Below the pieces are notes generated by a model. It did not search any database. It had not been told where the DNA came from and saw only the letters and a program-made list of their open reading frames with translations. The position numbers were made by a program, and so were the translations under genes. Shown here one piece after another: positions 10,703 to 21,514 of a stretch of 64,000 nucleotides of DNA. Positions within the stretch are counted from its first letter, which is position 1. The number at the start of each line of letters is the position of its first letter. Origin of the DNA: Closterium sp. Naga37s-1 (Eukaryota; Streptophyta; Zygnematophyceae; Desmidiales; Closteriaceae); NCBI GenBank assembly GCA_947471745.1, contig CANJKZ010000774.1, positions 3,632,001 to 3,696,000 of the forward strand. The letters are read 5' to 3'.

Positions 10703-13378
10703 TTGTCTACTAGTGCTGAGGGTGACTGTTACCGGAGTGTGTCACCTGACCCAGGTATAGCGGCTGCTGCTCTAGGTGCTAGTGAGTCTGGTACTCCCCC
10801 TGGTGCTGCGCCTGCTGAGGTCTTGCACACCTTCACGTTGGACTCAGACGCCTCGCGCTGTTTCTTTCGTGACAGCACCACTCTCACTCCTCTCCCTGCA
10901 CCTGTCCCGGTTAGACTGGCTGACCCCTCCGGGGGCCCGGTCGTGGCCAGTTCCTCCACTGTCCTCCCGTGTCCGGCGGTTCCGTCCGGCTCATTGTCAG
11001 GTCTTCACCTCCCCTCGTTCTCTACGAACTTGGTGAGTACCGCTGCCCTCCAGGATGCGATGGTCACTACCACCACTCCAGGGGGTCAGCGTGTGTCGAT
11101 CTGCATGTGCACACGGACGGGGCGTCACCTGGCCACGTTCACTCGTCGGCCAGGGTCGAGTCTGTACACACTAGCTACCGAGCCTCCTCAGGTAGCTGCG
11201 TCTGCTCAGGTGTCTGCGTCAGGTCAGGTAGCCGCCTCTTGCTCGTGTCGCCTCCTGTCGCACCAGACTCTTCTGTGGCACCACCGCCTGGGTCACCCCT
11301 CCCTGCCACGCCTTCGTGGCATGCACTCTCGTCTTCTTGTCTCTGGTCTAACCAGGTCTCTGCCTCCCCTCCCGCCCTCGCCTGCCCCGCCCTGCCTTCC
11401 TTGAGTCGAGGGGCGGCAGCGCGCCGCTCCTCACTCCTCGTTTGGCCGGACGACTGCTCCCCTGCAGACTCTCCACATGGACGTGTGGGGCCCAGCCCGC
11501 GTCAGTGGACAGGGCCGCGAGCGCTACTTTTTGCTGGTAGTTGACGACTACACGCGGTACACCACGGTCTTCCCCTTGCGTAGCAAGGGTGAGGTCTCTG
11601 ATCTCTTGATCCCTTGGATCCGCACAGTCCGTCTCCAGCTCCGCAAGCGGTTCGGCCAGGACCTTCCTGTCCTGCGTCTGCACTCTGACAGAGGTGGTGA
11701 GTTCTCCTCTGACCTCTTGCAAGACTTTTGTCGTGGGGAGGGCATTCTCCAGTCTTTCACGCTTCCGGACCCCCCTCAGCAAAATGGGATTGCTGAGCGC
11801 CGCATTGGCTTAGTCATGGAGGTCGCTCGTACCTCCATGATCCATGCGGCCGCTCCCTATTTTCTGTGGCCGTTTGCGGTCCGGTACGCTGCGCATCAGC
11901 TCAACCTCTGGCCCCGTGTCTCCTTGCCGCAGACCTCGCCCACACTGCGTTGGACGGGGGAGGTTGGCGATGCGTCGGTGTTCCGGGTCTGGGGATCTCA
12001 TGCCTTTGTTCGAGATACGTCCGCGGACAAGCTCTCCCCCCGTGCTATCCCCTGCGTCATCCTTGGCTTTGTCCCTGACGCGCCTGGCTGGCAGTTTTAC
12101 CACCCCACCTCGCGCCGTGTCTTCCCTTCGCAGGACGTCACGTTTGACGAGTCGGTACCCTTTTACCGTCTCTTCCCCTACCGCTCTGCCCCTCCCCCGC
12201 CCCCGCCGCTCTTCCTTGCTCCCGGTCCTCCTCCGGTAGACCCCCTCCCGCCCCAGGGTCCTGCTCCCTTGGGTGTGTCTCAGGTAGACACTCTCTCTGG
12301 TACTGCGCCTGTTCAGGTAGCTGTCGGCTCAGGTGCTGCTCCAGGTGCTGCGTCTGGGGGTGCTACGTCTCGGGGTGCGGAGCAAGGGGGTGCGGAGTCT
12401 GAGGGTGCTGGGTCTGGGGGTGCTGAGCCTGGGGGTGAGGAGCCTGGGGGTGCTGAGCCTGCGGGTGTGGAGACTGGGGGTGTTGAGCCTGGGGGTGCTG
12501 AGTCGGAGGGTGCGGAGTGTGGGGGTGCTGAGCCTCGGGGTGCTACTTTGTCTGGAGGTCCTGCTGGTGCTTCGCCGCGACTGTCTCCGCAGCAGCAGCG
12601 TGAGTGGTCTGTTCGGCACGCACGCCTTCGGAGTGGAGCTACCGGAGCTGGAGGCACTGGAGACGCTAGAGCTGGAGGTGCTGGAGTTATTGCTGGATCT
12701 GGTGGTACTGGAGGTACTGCGGCTACTGGTCCTGGAGGTGCTCGTACCAGGCGTACTGGAGCTGCCGGAACTGGTGGTGTTGAGGGCGCTGGAGCTGGAG
12801 ACCCTACGGAGCCTGGAGCTGCTGGAGCTGGAGGCACTGGCGCTGGTGGCGCTGGAGCTGGAGGCGCTGGAGCTGCAGGGGGTGGAGCTGTTGACCCTGG
12901 TGCTGGAGACATTGTGCGGCCGCGACCGTACTTCGTTCCCCTGCTTCAACAGGTTCTTGGTGTCCCGTCTTCTACTGGCCTTAATCCTCCCCTCCTGTGT
13001 CCACCGCCTTACAAGTCGCAGCTGCCGTTGCAGCCGGCCTCTTCACTGCCTGCTCCCTCTCCCTACACTGAGCAGTCCGGCGGTCTTACAGAGCGTCGTG
13101 AGCCTGCGTCTCGTCCTGTCTCGCCTGTTCGCACTGCTCGTCGCGTTCCTCGTTCGCGTCCTCCTCCTGTCCCCGGCACGCACGCTATGGCACTTCGTCC
13201 TTCCTCTGTTCCACTGCTTGTTCCTTTGCCTACTCCTCCTGAGTCCTCTCTTCTTGAGGTCCCTGACCCCGAGTCTGACCTCATGCTGCCAGTCCCACTG
13301 TCGCTCGTCTCCTCGCCACTGCTGTCACTGACCCTTCCTTTGAGTCTGCTGCTGCGTCTGCTCTCGTTGCTGAGCTAG
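10703..13378 (+). pseudogene. B2 protease, integrase and linker
   Basis: The protease motif is LDSDAS (about 10841-10858) where other B copies have LDSGAS, a probable loss of activity. The pre-integrase zinc segment LLWHHRLGHPSLPRL ends near 11330. Integrase has all three catalytic residues: MDVWGPA (11477), HSDRGGEF (about 11681) and GIAERRIG (about 11790). The linker (12330-12900) consists of GGAEPGG repeats with SPQQQREWSVRH near 12590. The frame shifts between 11400 and 11477, then is open to 13378. Confidence 0.85.
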
Positions 13379-15168
13379 TTGACTTTGCTGTTGCCTCTCG
13401 TCTAGACTACGCCACTGCTCTTGTTGTTGAGTCTGCGTCTGCCAGTCCTCCGTCCGTCGGGGGTGAGTGTGCTCTTGGCACGGACGTCCTTGAGGACAGG
13501 CAGGAGGACTTTGAGTGTCTTGCAGCTGCTGTACCTCGTTTCGCTTCCATGCTGCTTGGCCCTGAGGGAGACCCGGATGCACCAGAAATCCCGACCCCGT
13601 GCTCTTACGCAGAGGCGATTACGGCTCCTTACTCCTCTCAGTGGCAGGCAGACATGGATGCCGAGATGGCATCCTAGAAGTCCACAGGCACCTACGTCAA
13701 TGAGGTTTCCCCACCTAGGGCGAACATAGTCGATGGCACGTGGATTTTCAGGGTGAAGCGGCCACCGGGTTTTCCGCCTGCCTTCAAGGCGTGTTACGTT
13801 GCTCGAGGCTTCAGTCAGCGACAGGGGGTTGACTACTTCCAGACCTTCTCCCCCACCCCAAAGATGACTACTCTTCGGGTGTTGCTGCATGTCGTTGCTC
13901 AGCGTGACTACGAGTTACACTCTCTGGACTTCAGCACAGCTTTCCTGCAGGGCAGCCTGCACGAGGAGATCTGGTTGCGCCGCCCACCTGGCTTCACTGG
14001 GAGGTTTCCTGCAGGTACCCAGTGGAGCCTCCGGCAGCCAGTCTACGGTCTCCGCCAGGCGCCTCATGAGTGGCACGACACACTGAGGACTACACTTGCG
14101 GCTCTTGGGTTTGCTCTTGCTACTGCTGACCCGTCGCTGTTTCTACGCACCGACACCTCGCTGCCACCATTCTACGTCCTCGTCTACATTGACGGCTTGG
14201 TTTTTGCCACTGCTGACACTGAGGCACTGACCCTTGTGAAGTCGGAGTTGCAGAAGAGACACACCTGCACTGACCTGGGTGAACTGCGCAACTATCTTGG
14301 CTTGCAGATCACCCGGGACAGAGCACGGCACACCATCACCCTGACTCAGTCACACATGGTGCACCAGGTCCTTCAGCGCTTCGGCTTTCAGTTCTCCTCG
14401 CCACAGCCCACTCCTCTGTCTACCAGCCACTCGCTCTCAGCTCCACCTTTGGACGAGTCCGTAGAGTCGAGTGGTCTGTACCCAGAGCTTGTGGGTTGCC
14501 TCATGTACCTGATGACGTGCACACGACCTGACCTCGCGTACCCTCTCAGCCTTCTGGCTCGCTACGTGGCTCCCGGTAGGGACCGAAAGGTGCACTGGGA
14601 TGCTGCGAAGAGGGTACTGCGTTACTTGTGCAGTACGTCAGGCATGGGGCTCGTGCTTGGAGGACGGGGTCTAGTTGTCCTCACCGGTCACGCAGACGCT
14701 TCCTGGGTTGACGACTCAGCTACGCAGCCGTCGTCACAGGGTTACACCTTCAGCCTTGGTTCCGGCTCTGTTTCCTGGCGGTCTACCCGCTCGTCTTCGG
14801 TTCTCAGCTCCAGTTGTGAGGCTGAGATCTACGTCGGGGCCATGGCTGCACAGGAGCTACGCTGGCTCACCTACCTGCTGACTGACTTGGGAGAGCAGCC
14901 TCGTTCGCCTCCAGTTCTGTACGTAGACAGCAAGGCCATGATTGCCTTGTGTCAGGAGCACAGACTGGAGCACAGAGCGAAGCACATCGCTCTTCGATAC
15001 TTCCTTGCTCGAGAGTTGCAGCAGCGTGGCCAGCTTCGTCTTGCGTACGTGGCCACTAGGGCCAACACTGCTGATATATTCACCAAGGCACTTCCGCCTG
15101 GTGATCATCACCGCTTCTCTACTGTGTTAGGTCTTGTGCCTACTTTGCCTCACTTGCTTACTGCTTGA
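13379..15168 (+). pseudogene. B2 RT and RNase H, catalytic YVDD changed to YIDG
   Basis: RT entry at 13480-13750 is interrupted by TAG at 13675-13677 (Trp elsewhere). From 13753 a 471-codon frame covers RT (FQTFSPTPKMTTLRVLL, STAFLQGSLHEEIW, QAPHEWHDTL) and RNase H (TGHADASWVDD, CEAEIYVGAM, YVDSKAM, ANTADIFTKALPPGDH). The catalytic YVDD box reads LVYIDGLVFA (about 14185), losing the second Asp, which should abolish polymerase activity. Ends at TGA 15166-15168. Confidence 0.9.
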
Positions 15169-15371
15169 CTCTGCTTGTACTGTGATCTATATATATACCT
15201 GCATGGTTACACTTGCTAGGGTATGATCACTGTATTGTTTGTTCTCTTTATATAATTCTGCATGTGAACTGGCCTTGTGGCCCTTTGCTTGTGTTCGGAT
15301 TGTGTGGTGACTTTGTGATCCACCCTGAGCTTGCTTTGCTTTTCTTGACTGGTCTTGTGACCATTTGTTCT

Positions 15372-15526
15372 CCCCCACTTTGCCTATGGGGGTGTGTCAA
15401 ACTTATATATAGCTTACATTTGTGTAGGCTGTAGTGGGGTAGCCCATAAGCGGTACAACCCAATTAGGGTTAGTACTTGTACCCAACTCTTTGCTAGTTC
15501 AATCATTCTCGTTCGTTACTTTGATA
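15372..15526 (+). repeat. B2 PPT hairpin and 3' LTR
   Basis: CCCCCA (15372-15377) pairs with TGGGGG (15387-15392), ending in TATGGGGGTG directly before the LTR TGTCAAAC at 15395. The LTR runs about 132 bp to a degraded end (TTTGATA near 15526 instead of TCTCACA). A1 coding sequence resumes just after. Confidence 0.85.
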
Positions 15527-15560
15527 GTCAGCAGATGAGGCTGACTGGGATTAACTCAAC

Positions 15561-17465
15561 ATGGACAGAGCATCGGAGGAAGCCGGACCTCTTCCCTACT
15601 GTTCGGTACCCATTCCGATGGATGACAAAAATCCTCGCGAAAGCATCAACGTCAAAGTCTACTACGACTTCGCTGACAACGGTTACGTTACACCACAACC
15701 GGTCAACACAAACGTTTCAGAACGCATAGGCCCCAACTTCTTACCTGATCTAGAAGCGGGAGACGAAGCAGTTTATTCCAAGGACCCAAAACTCCTTCGC
15801 TACACACAAAGTGGGCTGCAGACTCTTGGACTCGTCACCGCAGTCCATGGTGCACCAATGCCGAGAGAGCCTGCTACGGTTCAGCAGGCTCTGGGGGGGG
15901 AGCACAAGGAAAAATGGCGAGAAGCCATGGAGAGGGAGTTAAACGCGCTGGAAGACAGAAACACCTGGAAGATAGTACCCATCGGAGTGGCACGCAACAA
16001 AATCGTCCTCACGGGAAAGTGGGTCTTCCGCGTGAAAACGAAAGCTGACGGGACAATTGACAAATTCAAAGCGCGATGGGTCGTACGTGGCTTCGATCAA
16101 GAACACGGGCGAGACTTCACCAAGAATTTCGCGCCAGTCAGCGGACATACCTCCATGCGATTTCTCACCGCAATAGCCGCCATGAAGCAGAAGAAGCTCC
16201 GCCAAATTGACGTAGCCAATGCGTTCCTCTACGCTCCCGTCGACGCCGAAATCTTCGTCGAGCAACCACACGGGTCCAACATAGACCCTAATCAAGTCTG
16301 TCAGCCGGTGAAATCCTTGTACGGCATCAAGCAAGCTCCACGGTTGTGGCAGCAGTACCTACACGCCCGACTAATCCGCATCGGCTTTCAGCAATTGCCA
16401 CACGACCAGGGCATGTACAGGCTCACAAAGGAAGCCGAGTACATTATACTCATCGTGTATGTAGACGACCTACTCTACATAGGCTCCACCGACGGCATCA
16501 CCAGCTGGTTTGAAGGGGAGCTGCAACAGGACCTCTCACTCACGGTTTCTTCTACCGTGACCCAGTACCTTGGACTCAACATTCTAGACGGAGAGAACGC
16601 GATCTACCTCAGCGCCGCAAAATACGCCGACACCATCGCAAAACGCTTCTGACTGACGCCAGCCCCCATTTCCACGCCCTACCGCTACACCGCGGGAAAT
16701 CACCAGGAAAAATCCAACCTGCTTGAAACTGCAGGCCTACGCGACTACCAACGAAAACTGGGATGTCTGCTCTTCGCAGCCGTCACCTGCCGACTAGATC
16801 TATCATACTCAGCGAGTCAGCTTGCTACCCACCTCAAGCGGCCCGAAGCAGAGCATATGGCCGAACTCGACCGCGCCTTGCACTACCTCGTCAGCACGCC
16901 AACGATCGGCCTAACCTACCACAAGACCGGAACTCCAAAACTAATCGGCTACGTAGACGCTGACCACGCATGCGACTCTGACAGCAGGCGATCATGCACT
17001 GGCTACATCTATCGACTTGAGCCCGTCGGACCTATCTCGTGGCAGTCGAGCAAACAAGAACTAATTGCACTCTCCTCTGCTGAAGCCGAATACATAGCAC
17101 CCTGCTCAGCCACCAAGGAAGGAATGTACCTTCGCGAACTACTGGAAGAAGCAAAGCTGGCTCAGTTACCCAGCTTCTCCCTCTTCTGCGACAACCAATG
17201 TGCAATTCGCATAGCGAACAAGAGTGGGTTCGCGAACCAAACAAAGCACATCGCCCTACGCTACTTCTTCGTGAAGGACGAGATAAAGAAAGGGAGACTC
17301 GAGCTATCCTACTGCCCCACGTCCGAGATGACTGCAGATTATCTGACCAAGAAACTTGGAAAACATAAGTTCGAGTACTGCATGCTGCTGACTGGACAGG
17401 GCCACGTCATCAACAACGAAGGCGATGACACTCCAGAAGCGAAGGGGAGTGTTGGAAACATTTAG
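15561..17465 (+). pseudogene. A1 RT and RNase H with one internal TGA
   Basis: A single frame with RT motifs FKARWVVRGFDQEHGRDF, LRQIDVANAFLYAPVDAE, YGIKQAPRLWQQYL and IVYVDDLLYIGSTD (YVDD intact), and RNase H motifs VGYVDADHA-like (GYVDADHACDSDSRR), SSAEAEYIA, CDNQCAIRIA and MTADYLTKKLG. One TGA at 16650-16652 replaces the Ser TCA of A2; the frame is otherwise open. The terminal codons overlap the PPT (17436-17449), and the stop TAG (17463-17465) lies inside the LTR. The upstream half of pol is about 13 kb away because of B1/B2. Confidence 0.92.
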
Positions 17466-17735
17466 TTTACGCTTCTGAAGTATCGAGCACTATAACAAAA
17501 AGAGAAGTATACCCACAGCAAAGCAACACCGAGTCAACCAAAGCGGTTGACTAGGCGACAACAGCAGGAGGTTGAAGCGAAGGTCAAAGGTCAGCGACCT
17601 TTGACTTGACAAAGACAGCGCGACATCAAGGACAAATAACCGACTCATTATTGAGCAGTTACCCAAGTCGTCGTTGTATCGAACCGCATCAGTTGTTACT
17701 GTTAAACCCATCGTATTCATTGTAGTCATATATAT
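17450..17735 (+). repeat. A1 3' LTR, left part (right part 30577-30729)
   Basis: Starts TGTTGGAAAC after PPT GAAGCGAAGGGGAG. Interrupted at 17735 by A2; text resumes at 30577 (ACCCTTGTATC) and ends CAGCCCAACA at 30729. Together about 439 bp, matching the 444-bp A2 LTRs. Contains the palindrome at 17583-17605. Confidence 0.92.
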
Positions 17736-18179
17736 TGTTGGAGACAATTGATTTAAAGCGCCTCTGTCGTGTCGAAACACCAAGTCAGAAGCGAAGCGAA
17801 ACATATCGAAGCATCAGCGAGTCAACCCTCGGAGGTTGAACAACTGCTGGAGGTTACGCGAAAGTCAAAGGTCAGCGACCTTTGACCTGACAAATACAGC
17901 GCGACAGCAAGGACAAACAACTGACTCGCTACTGAGCAGTTGCCCGAGTCGACACTGTATCGAACCGCAACAGCAACAGTAAAACGGTTACTAACCGTAT
18001 CTCTTCATATTCCTTGTATCCTTATAAAAACTTGTATCTCTTTGTTTTAATCAATCTACTTTGCCCTCACATACTAGCGCAAGGTGGTTCACAAGTCCTT
18101 TATTCAACGCTTCCGCTATTACATCATCCTACTTTGAATTTAGTTCTACAAAGATCCTAAGGGCTTTCTCAGCCCAACA
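17736..18179 (+). repeat. A2 5' LTR (444 bp)
   Basis: TGTTGGAGAC...CAGCCCAACA. Carries a TATA box TATAAAAA at 18023-18030 that probably drives element transcription, and the W-box-like palindrome at 17864-17886. Followed by primer site TGGTATGAGAGCAG at 18180-18193, a variant of the initiator-Met type. Confidence 0.95.
17864..17886. promoter_or_regulatory. Perfect palindrome with inverted W-box cores in family-A LTRs
   Basis: Ten-base arms GTCAAAGGTC and GACCTTTGAC around AGC. Each arm holds TTGAC, the core bound by WRKY factors in plants. The same palindrome is intact in the A1 LTR (17583-17605) and the A2 3' LTR (30256-30278), although surrounding LTR sequence differs. Further TTGAC cores lie upstream (17819 region; 17532 and 17547 in A1). 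A regulatory role is inferred. Confidence 0.55.
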
Positions 18180-18240
18180 TGGTATGAGAGCAGTCAGGAC
18201 AAATTCAACTACAACCAAGACACCCACAACATCACAAATC

Positions 18241-19534
18241 ATGGCAACGCAGAAGGAGAGAAGCTCCTCTAACGGCTCTCCCGGTACTACTCCTACTCCA
18301 CCTCCTGCCTCTGGCCTACAGACAGAGGAGGGTACGGCAACAAGACCAAGAGCAACGTCTTCAGAAACTCCCGCAAATCAAGCCGCGGCCTTCGACCCAG
18401 ACATGATGGAGAATTTCTTCTCCTTCATGTCCTTCTACGAACAACACCAGCAAGGGGCACCTGCACAGTCAAACAACAGCAACAACAACAACGCAACACC
18501 GATGAGCCTCGACGGCTCATCTTACGCACGAGGAAATCAACAACAGCCTACCTTTGCTCCGTATGAGCCCCAGCGTGGCTCCGTCAGCTTTATGCCCCAC
18601 CCGCAGCCTGCATCTAGACAAGAGAAGACACTGGACGCACTTCAAGTTCAGTCGCAGTTCGCGCACGTTTTAAAACTGCAAACGACAAGGCCTTTTGACG
18701 GAAAGGACTTCTTTACCTGGTCATTCGAGTTCGAGCTAATGATGGAAGGTGCGCAGATCCTTGGCTTCTTCGACGGGTCCCTGACATATCCAACACACGG
18801 CACACAGTACGACAAGCAGCAGTACACGTATCAGTCAATGATGGCATACACAATACTACTGAGAAACATTACTCCGAATCAGCAGCAGAATATACGGTCT
18901 TACCGGGGATACGGCAACTCTGCAGAACTCGCGTACAACCACCTGAAGAACCTGTATCAAGCAACAGACAGCGTCAATCAAAGTCGGTTAATGGCGCAAC
19001 TAACGACAGTCGAAATGAAACCAGGCGAAAAGGGGATGGCGTATATCAGCCGTTGTCGCGAATTGCGCGACAAAATCCTTCGATGCGGAGGGTCGATTTC
19101 AGAAGACGCCTTCGTCACAGTCATCATCGGCGGCCTCGGTCCTCAGTGGCGCTCCACCCGCGCCATACTCCGATCCCACGGAAAAATATCAGAAGCAGCA
19201 CTCTGCACCGAGATCCACGCTGAACAGCAAGATATGGACCTGCAAGAAGAACGACACAAGAAGAAGGCATCAGTGCCCGAATTCGCATTCCACACTCAAC
19301 GGCGCTACAACAACAACAACTATCGGCATCAACCAAAACCAGTCCCTCCGTTCTGTCACCTTTGCAAGACATCAGGTCACCCCCGTACACACTGCCCAAA
19401 CCGGCCGCTTCGCCCTTCAAGCAGTCAAGTCGCCTCAACGCAAGCAAATCCGACCTGGACGGGACAACCTGCACAAGGAACAAGAAACATCGTCAGCTGC
19501 ATGACACGGCTGACCGACTCCTGCATCACAGAAT
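18241..19534 (+). CDS. A2 Gag (open, cut short at its 3' end by B3)
   Basis: ATG at 18241 follows the primer site by about 50 bp. The frame is open through to the B3 insertion at 19535. The N-terminal part (about residues 1-130) is Ser/Thr/Gln-rich and disordered. The copia Gag domain follows (FDGKDFFTWSFEFELMMEG, NIRSYRGYGNSAELAY, CRELRDKILRCGGSISEDAF, LGPQWRSTRAIL). A canonical zinc knuckle CHLCKTSGHPRTHC is at about 19352-19395. This is the best-preserved family-A Gag in the window. Beyond the insertion the protease core is missing. Confidence 0.92.
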
Positions 19535-19679
19535 TGTCAAACTTATATATGCTATAGTCTGTTTAGGCTGTAGTGGGGTAGTCCTTAGAGGGTACAACAC
19601 TTTTGTGTTTGCTACTTGTACCCCACCTGTTTTCTAGTTCATCATTCTTCTCATTAATTCTCACATGGTATAGAGCAGG
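19535..19679 (+). repeat. B3 5' LTR and primer-binding site
   Basis: LTR TGTCAAACTT...TTCTCACA (131 bp) followed by TGGTATAGAGCAGG. Immediately downstream, GGTTCCCTAGTGGGA can form a stem, and GGGCCCACCA stands at 19707-19716, as in four other B leaders. Confidence 0.9.
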
Positions 19680-19716
19680 TTCCCTAGTGGGACTGTTTCT
19701 TCCTAAGGGCCCACCA

Positions 19717-20607
19717 CGTTTAAAGATTTTTTTTTTCCTGCCTGAAGCGCGCTTCGCGCCCTGCCCTGACGTACCCCTACGCGGCCCCTTAGCGGCCCCT
19801 TAGCGGCCCCTTCGCGGCCCCCTATCGGCCCCTTCGCGGCCCCCTACGGCCCCTTCGCGGCCCCTTGTCGGCCCCTTCACGGCCCCCCTAGCGATCCCCT
19901 TCGCGGCCCCTTTGCGGCCCCTTAGCGGCCCCTTCGCGGCCCCCTATCGGCCCCCCTTTACGGCCCCTTCGCGGCCCCTCCCCTAGCGGCCCTTTAGCGG
20001 CCCCCTACGGCCCCTTCGCGGCCCCTTATCGGCCCCTTCGCGGCCCCTTAACGGCCCCTTTTCGGACCCTTCGCGGCCCCTCAGTGGCCCCTACGCGGCG
20101 TCGCCCCTGCTAGCGGCGTAGCCCCTGCCCGCGGCGTCGCCCCTGCTAGCGGCGTCGCCCCTGCCCGCGGCGTCGCCCCAGCCCACGGCATCGCCCCAGC
20201 CCACGGCGTCGCCCCAACCCACGGCGTCGCCCCAGCCCGCGGCGTCGCCCCTGCCCACCGCGTCGCCCCTGCTCGCGAAGTGACCCCTGCTGCCGCAGCC
20301 CCTGCTGACGCGGCACCTGCAGACGCGGCCCCTCCCCTGCTGGCACGACACCTGCTGCTGCGGCCCCTGCTGTCAAGGCCCGGCCTCGCACCCGCTCCTG
20401 GTAAGCACCCGAGCCGCCCCGCCGAGCCGCACCGCCCGGCCGAGCCGCGCCACCCAGCCGAGCCGCGCCGCCCAGCCGAGCCGCGCCGCCCAGCCGAGCC
20501 GCGCCGCTCAGCAGAGCCGCGCCGCCCCCACCGAACCGCACTGCCCTACTGAGCAGCACTGCCCTGCTGCTATTGTTTCTACTGCTGCTACTGCTGCTAC
20601 TGCTGCT
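19717..20607 (+). repeat. B3 GC-rich leader repeats
   Basis: Units such as CGGCCCCTTCGCGGCCCC (19780-20090), then GGCGTCGCCCCTGCCCGC (20095-20280), then GAGCCGCGCCGCCCAGCC (20410-20530), and a CTG-rich tract just before gag. A splice-donor-like CTG|GTAAGCAC stands at 20398-20408, 207 bp before the gag ATG. Confidence 0.85.
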
Positions 20608-21514
20608 ATGGCTAGTCCTACCGTTCTCACCTTTGATGCTGAGGGACGTGCAGTTGATTTTGACGTATGGGTTGACGACCTACAGCTCTTCCTTCAGTGT
20701 GATTCTAGGGATGGGGTGTCCCTCTTCGATCACACGTCCGGTGTTTCCACTGCTCCTGCTGCCACTGCTGACAGTACTGTTCGCTCGCAGTGGACCACTC
20801 GTGACGCCGTTGCTCGTCTTGCTGTTCGTAGTCACCTGCCGCCTGCTGAGCGCGCGCACTTTGGCCAGTACAAGACTGCTCAGTCTTTGTACGACGCTGT
20901 AGTTGCACGCTACTCCTCCCCTGCCACTGCTGCCCTCAGCCGCCTCATGCTACCGTACCTTTTCCCTGACCTTGCTGCCTTTGCCACTGTCGCTGACCTC
21001 GTTGCTCACCTTCACACTAGTGACGCCCGCTACCGCGCTGCCCTTCCCACTGAGTTCTGTGCCAAGAACCCCCCCCCCATGTACATCACCCTTTACTACC
21101 TAGTCACCCGCCTCCCTGACTCTCTCTCTTCAGTCAGGGACCACTTTCTCTCCCTTTGCCCCACCGAGCTGACTGTCGACCTGGTGGTGGGGGTGGTACC
21201 GGGAGTGGGGGCGTCAGTGGCGGCGGTGGAGGTCGTGGCGGCGGTGGCGGAGGAGGTGGAGGCAGCGGCAGCGGTGGTGGAGGTAGCGGAGGAGGTGGTG
21301 CTGGTCGAGGTGCAACCGCTCAGCGTGGAGGCTTTGGTGGCAGCCAGCGCCAGCAGCAGCTGCGCACCCGTGAGACCCCGTCGGTTCAGCAGCTTCGTGA
21401 GTGGTACGCTGGGCGTGGGAGGTCTGGGGGTGCAGGTCCCTGCACTTACGTTCTTCGCACCGGAGTGGGGAGGTGTGAGGGCTCCCACACACCACACAGC
21501 GTTGCTTCGGTCGC
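20608..21514 (+). pseudogene. B3 Gag
   Basis: ATG 20608 (MASPTVLTFDAEGRAVDFD). The Gag core is well preserved up to CPTELTVDL (about 21183). About 250 bp relative to B5a are then missing and the sequence drops into the Gly-rich tract out of frame. The LREW module (SVQQLREWYAGRG) and the first Cys of the knuckle (CTYVLRTG) remain, but the knuckle is damaged by a small deletion near 21465. A C10 homopolymer at 21069-21078 is a likely slippage site. Confidence 0.85.

Larger units (their letters stand above)
8980..15526 (+). mobile_element. Copia element B2 (plus strand), lacks 5' LTR
   Basis: Head-to-head with B1. Order: GC-rich leader (no LTR or primer site visible), reduced gag, protease, integrase, linker, RT, RNase H, 3' untranslated part, PPT, 3' LTR (15395 to about 15526). 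Leader repeats resemble those of B1 in opposite orientation, so B1 and B2 are close relatives, but their 3' LTRs differ clearly. They are therefore separate copies rather than one duplicated unit. Confidence 0.85.

Noticed and set aside
2484..15535. B1 and B2 as one integration of an inverted dimer
   Set aside because: The left flank CCGAG is not repeated at the right end (GTCAG), and the two 3' LTRs are clearly diverged.
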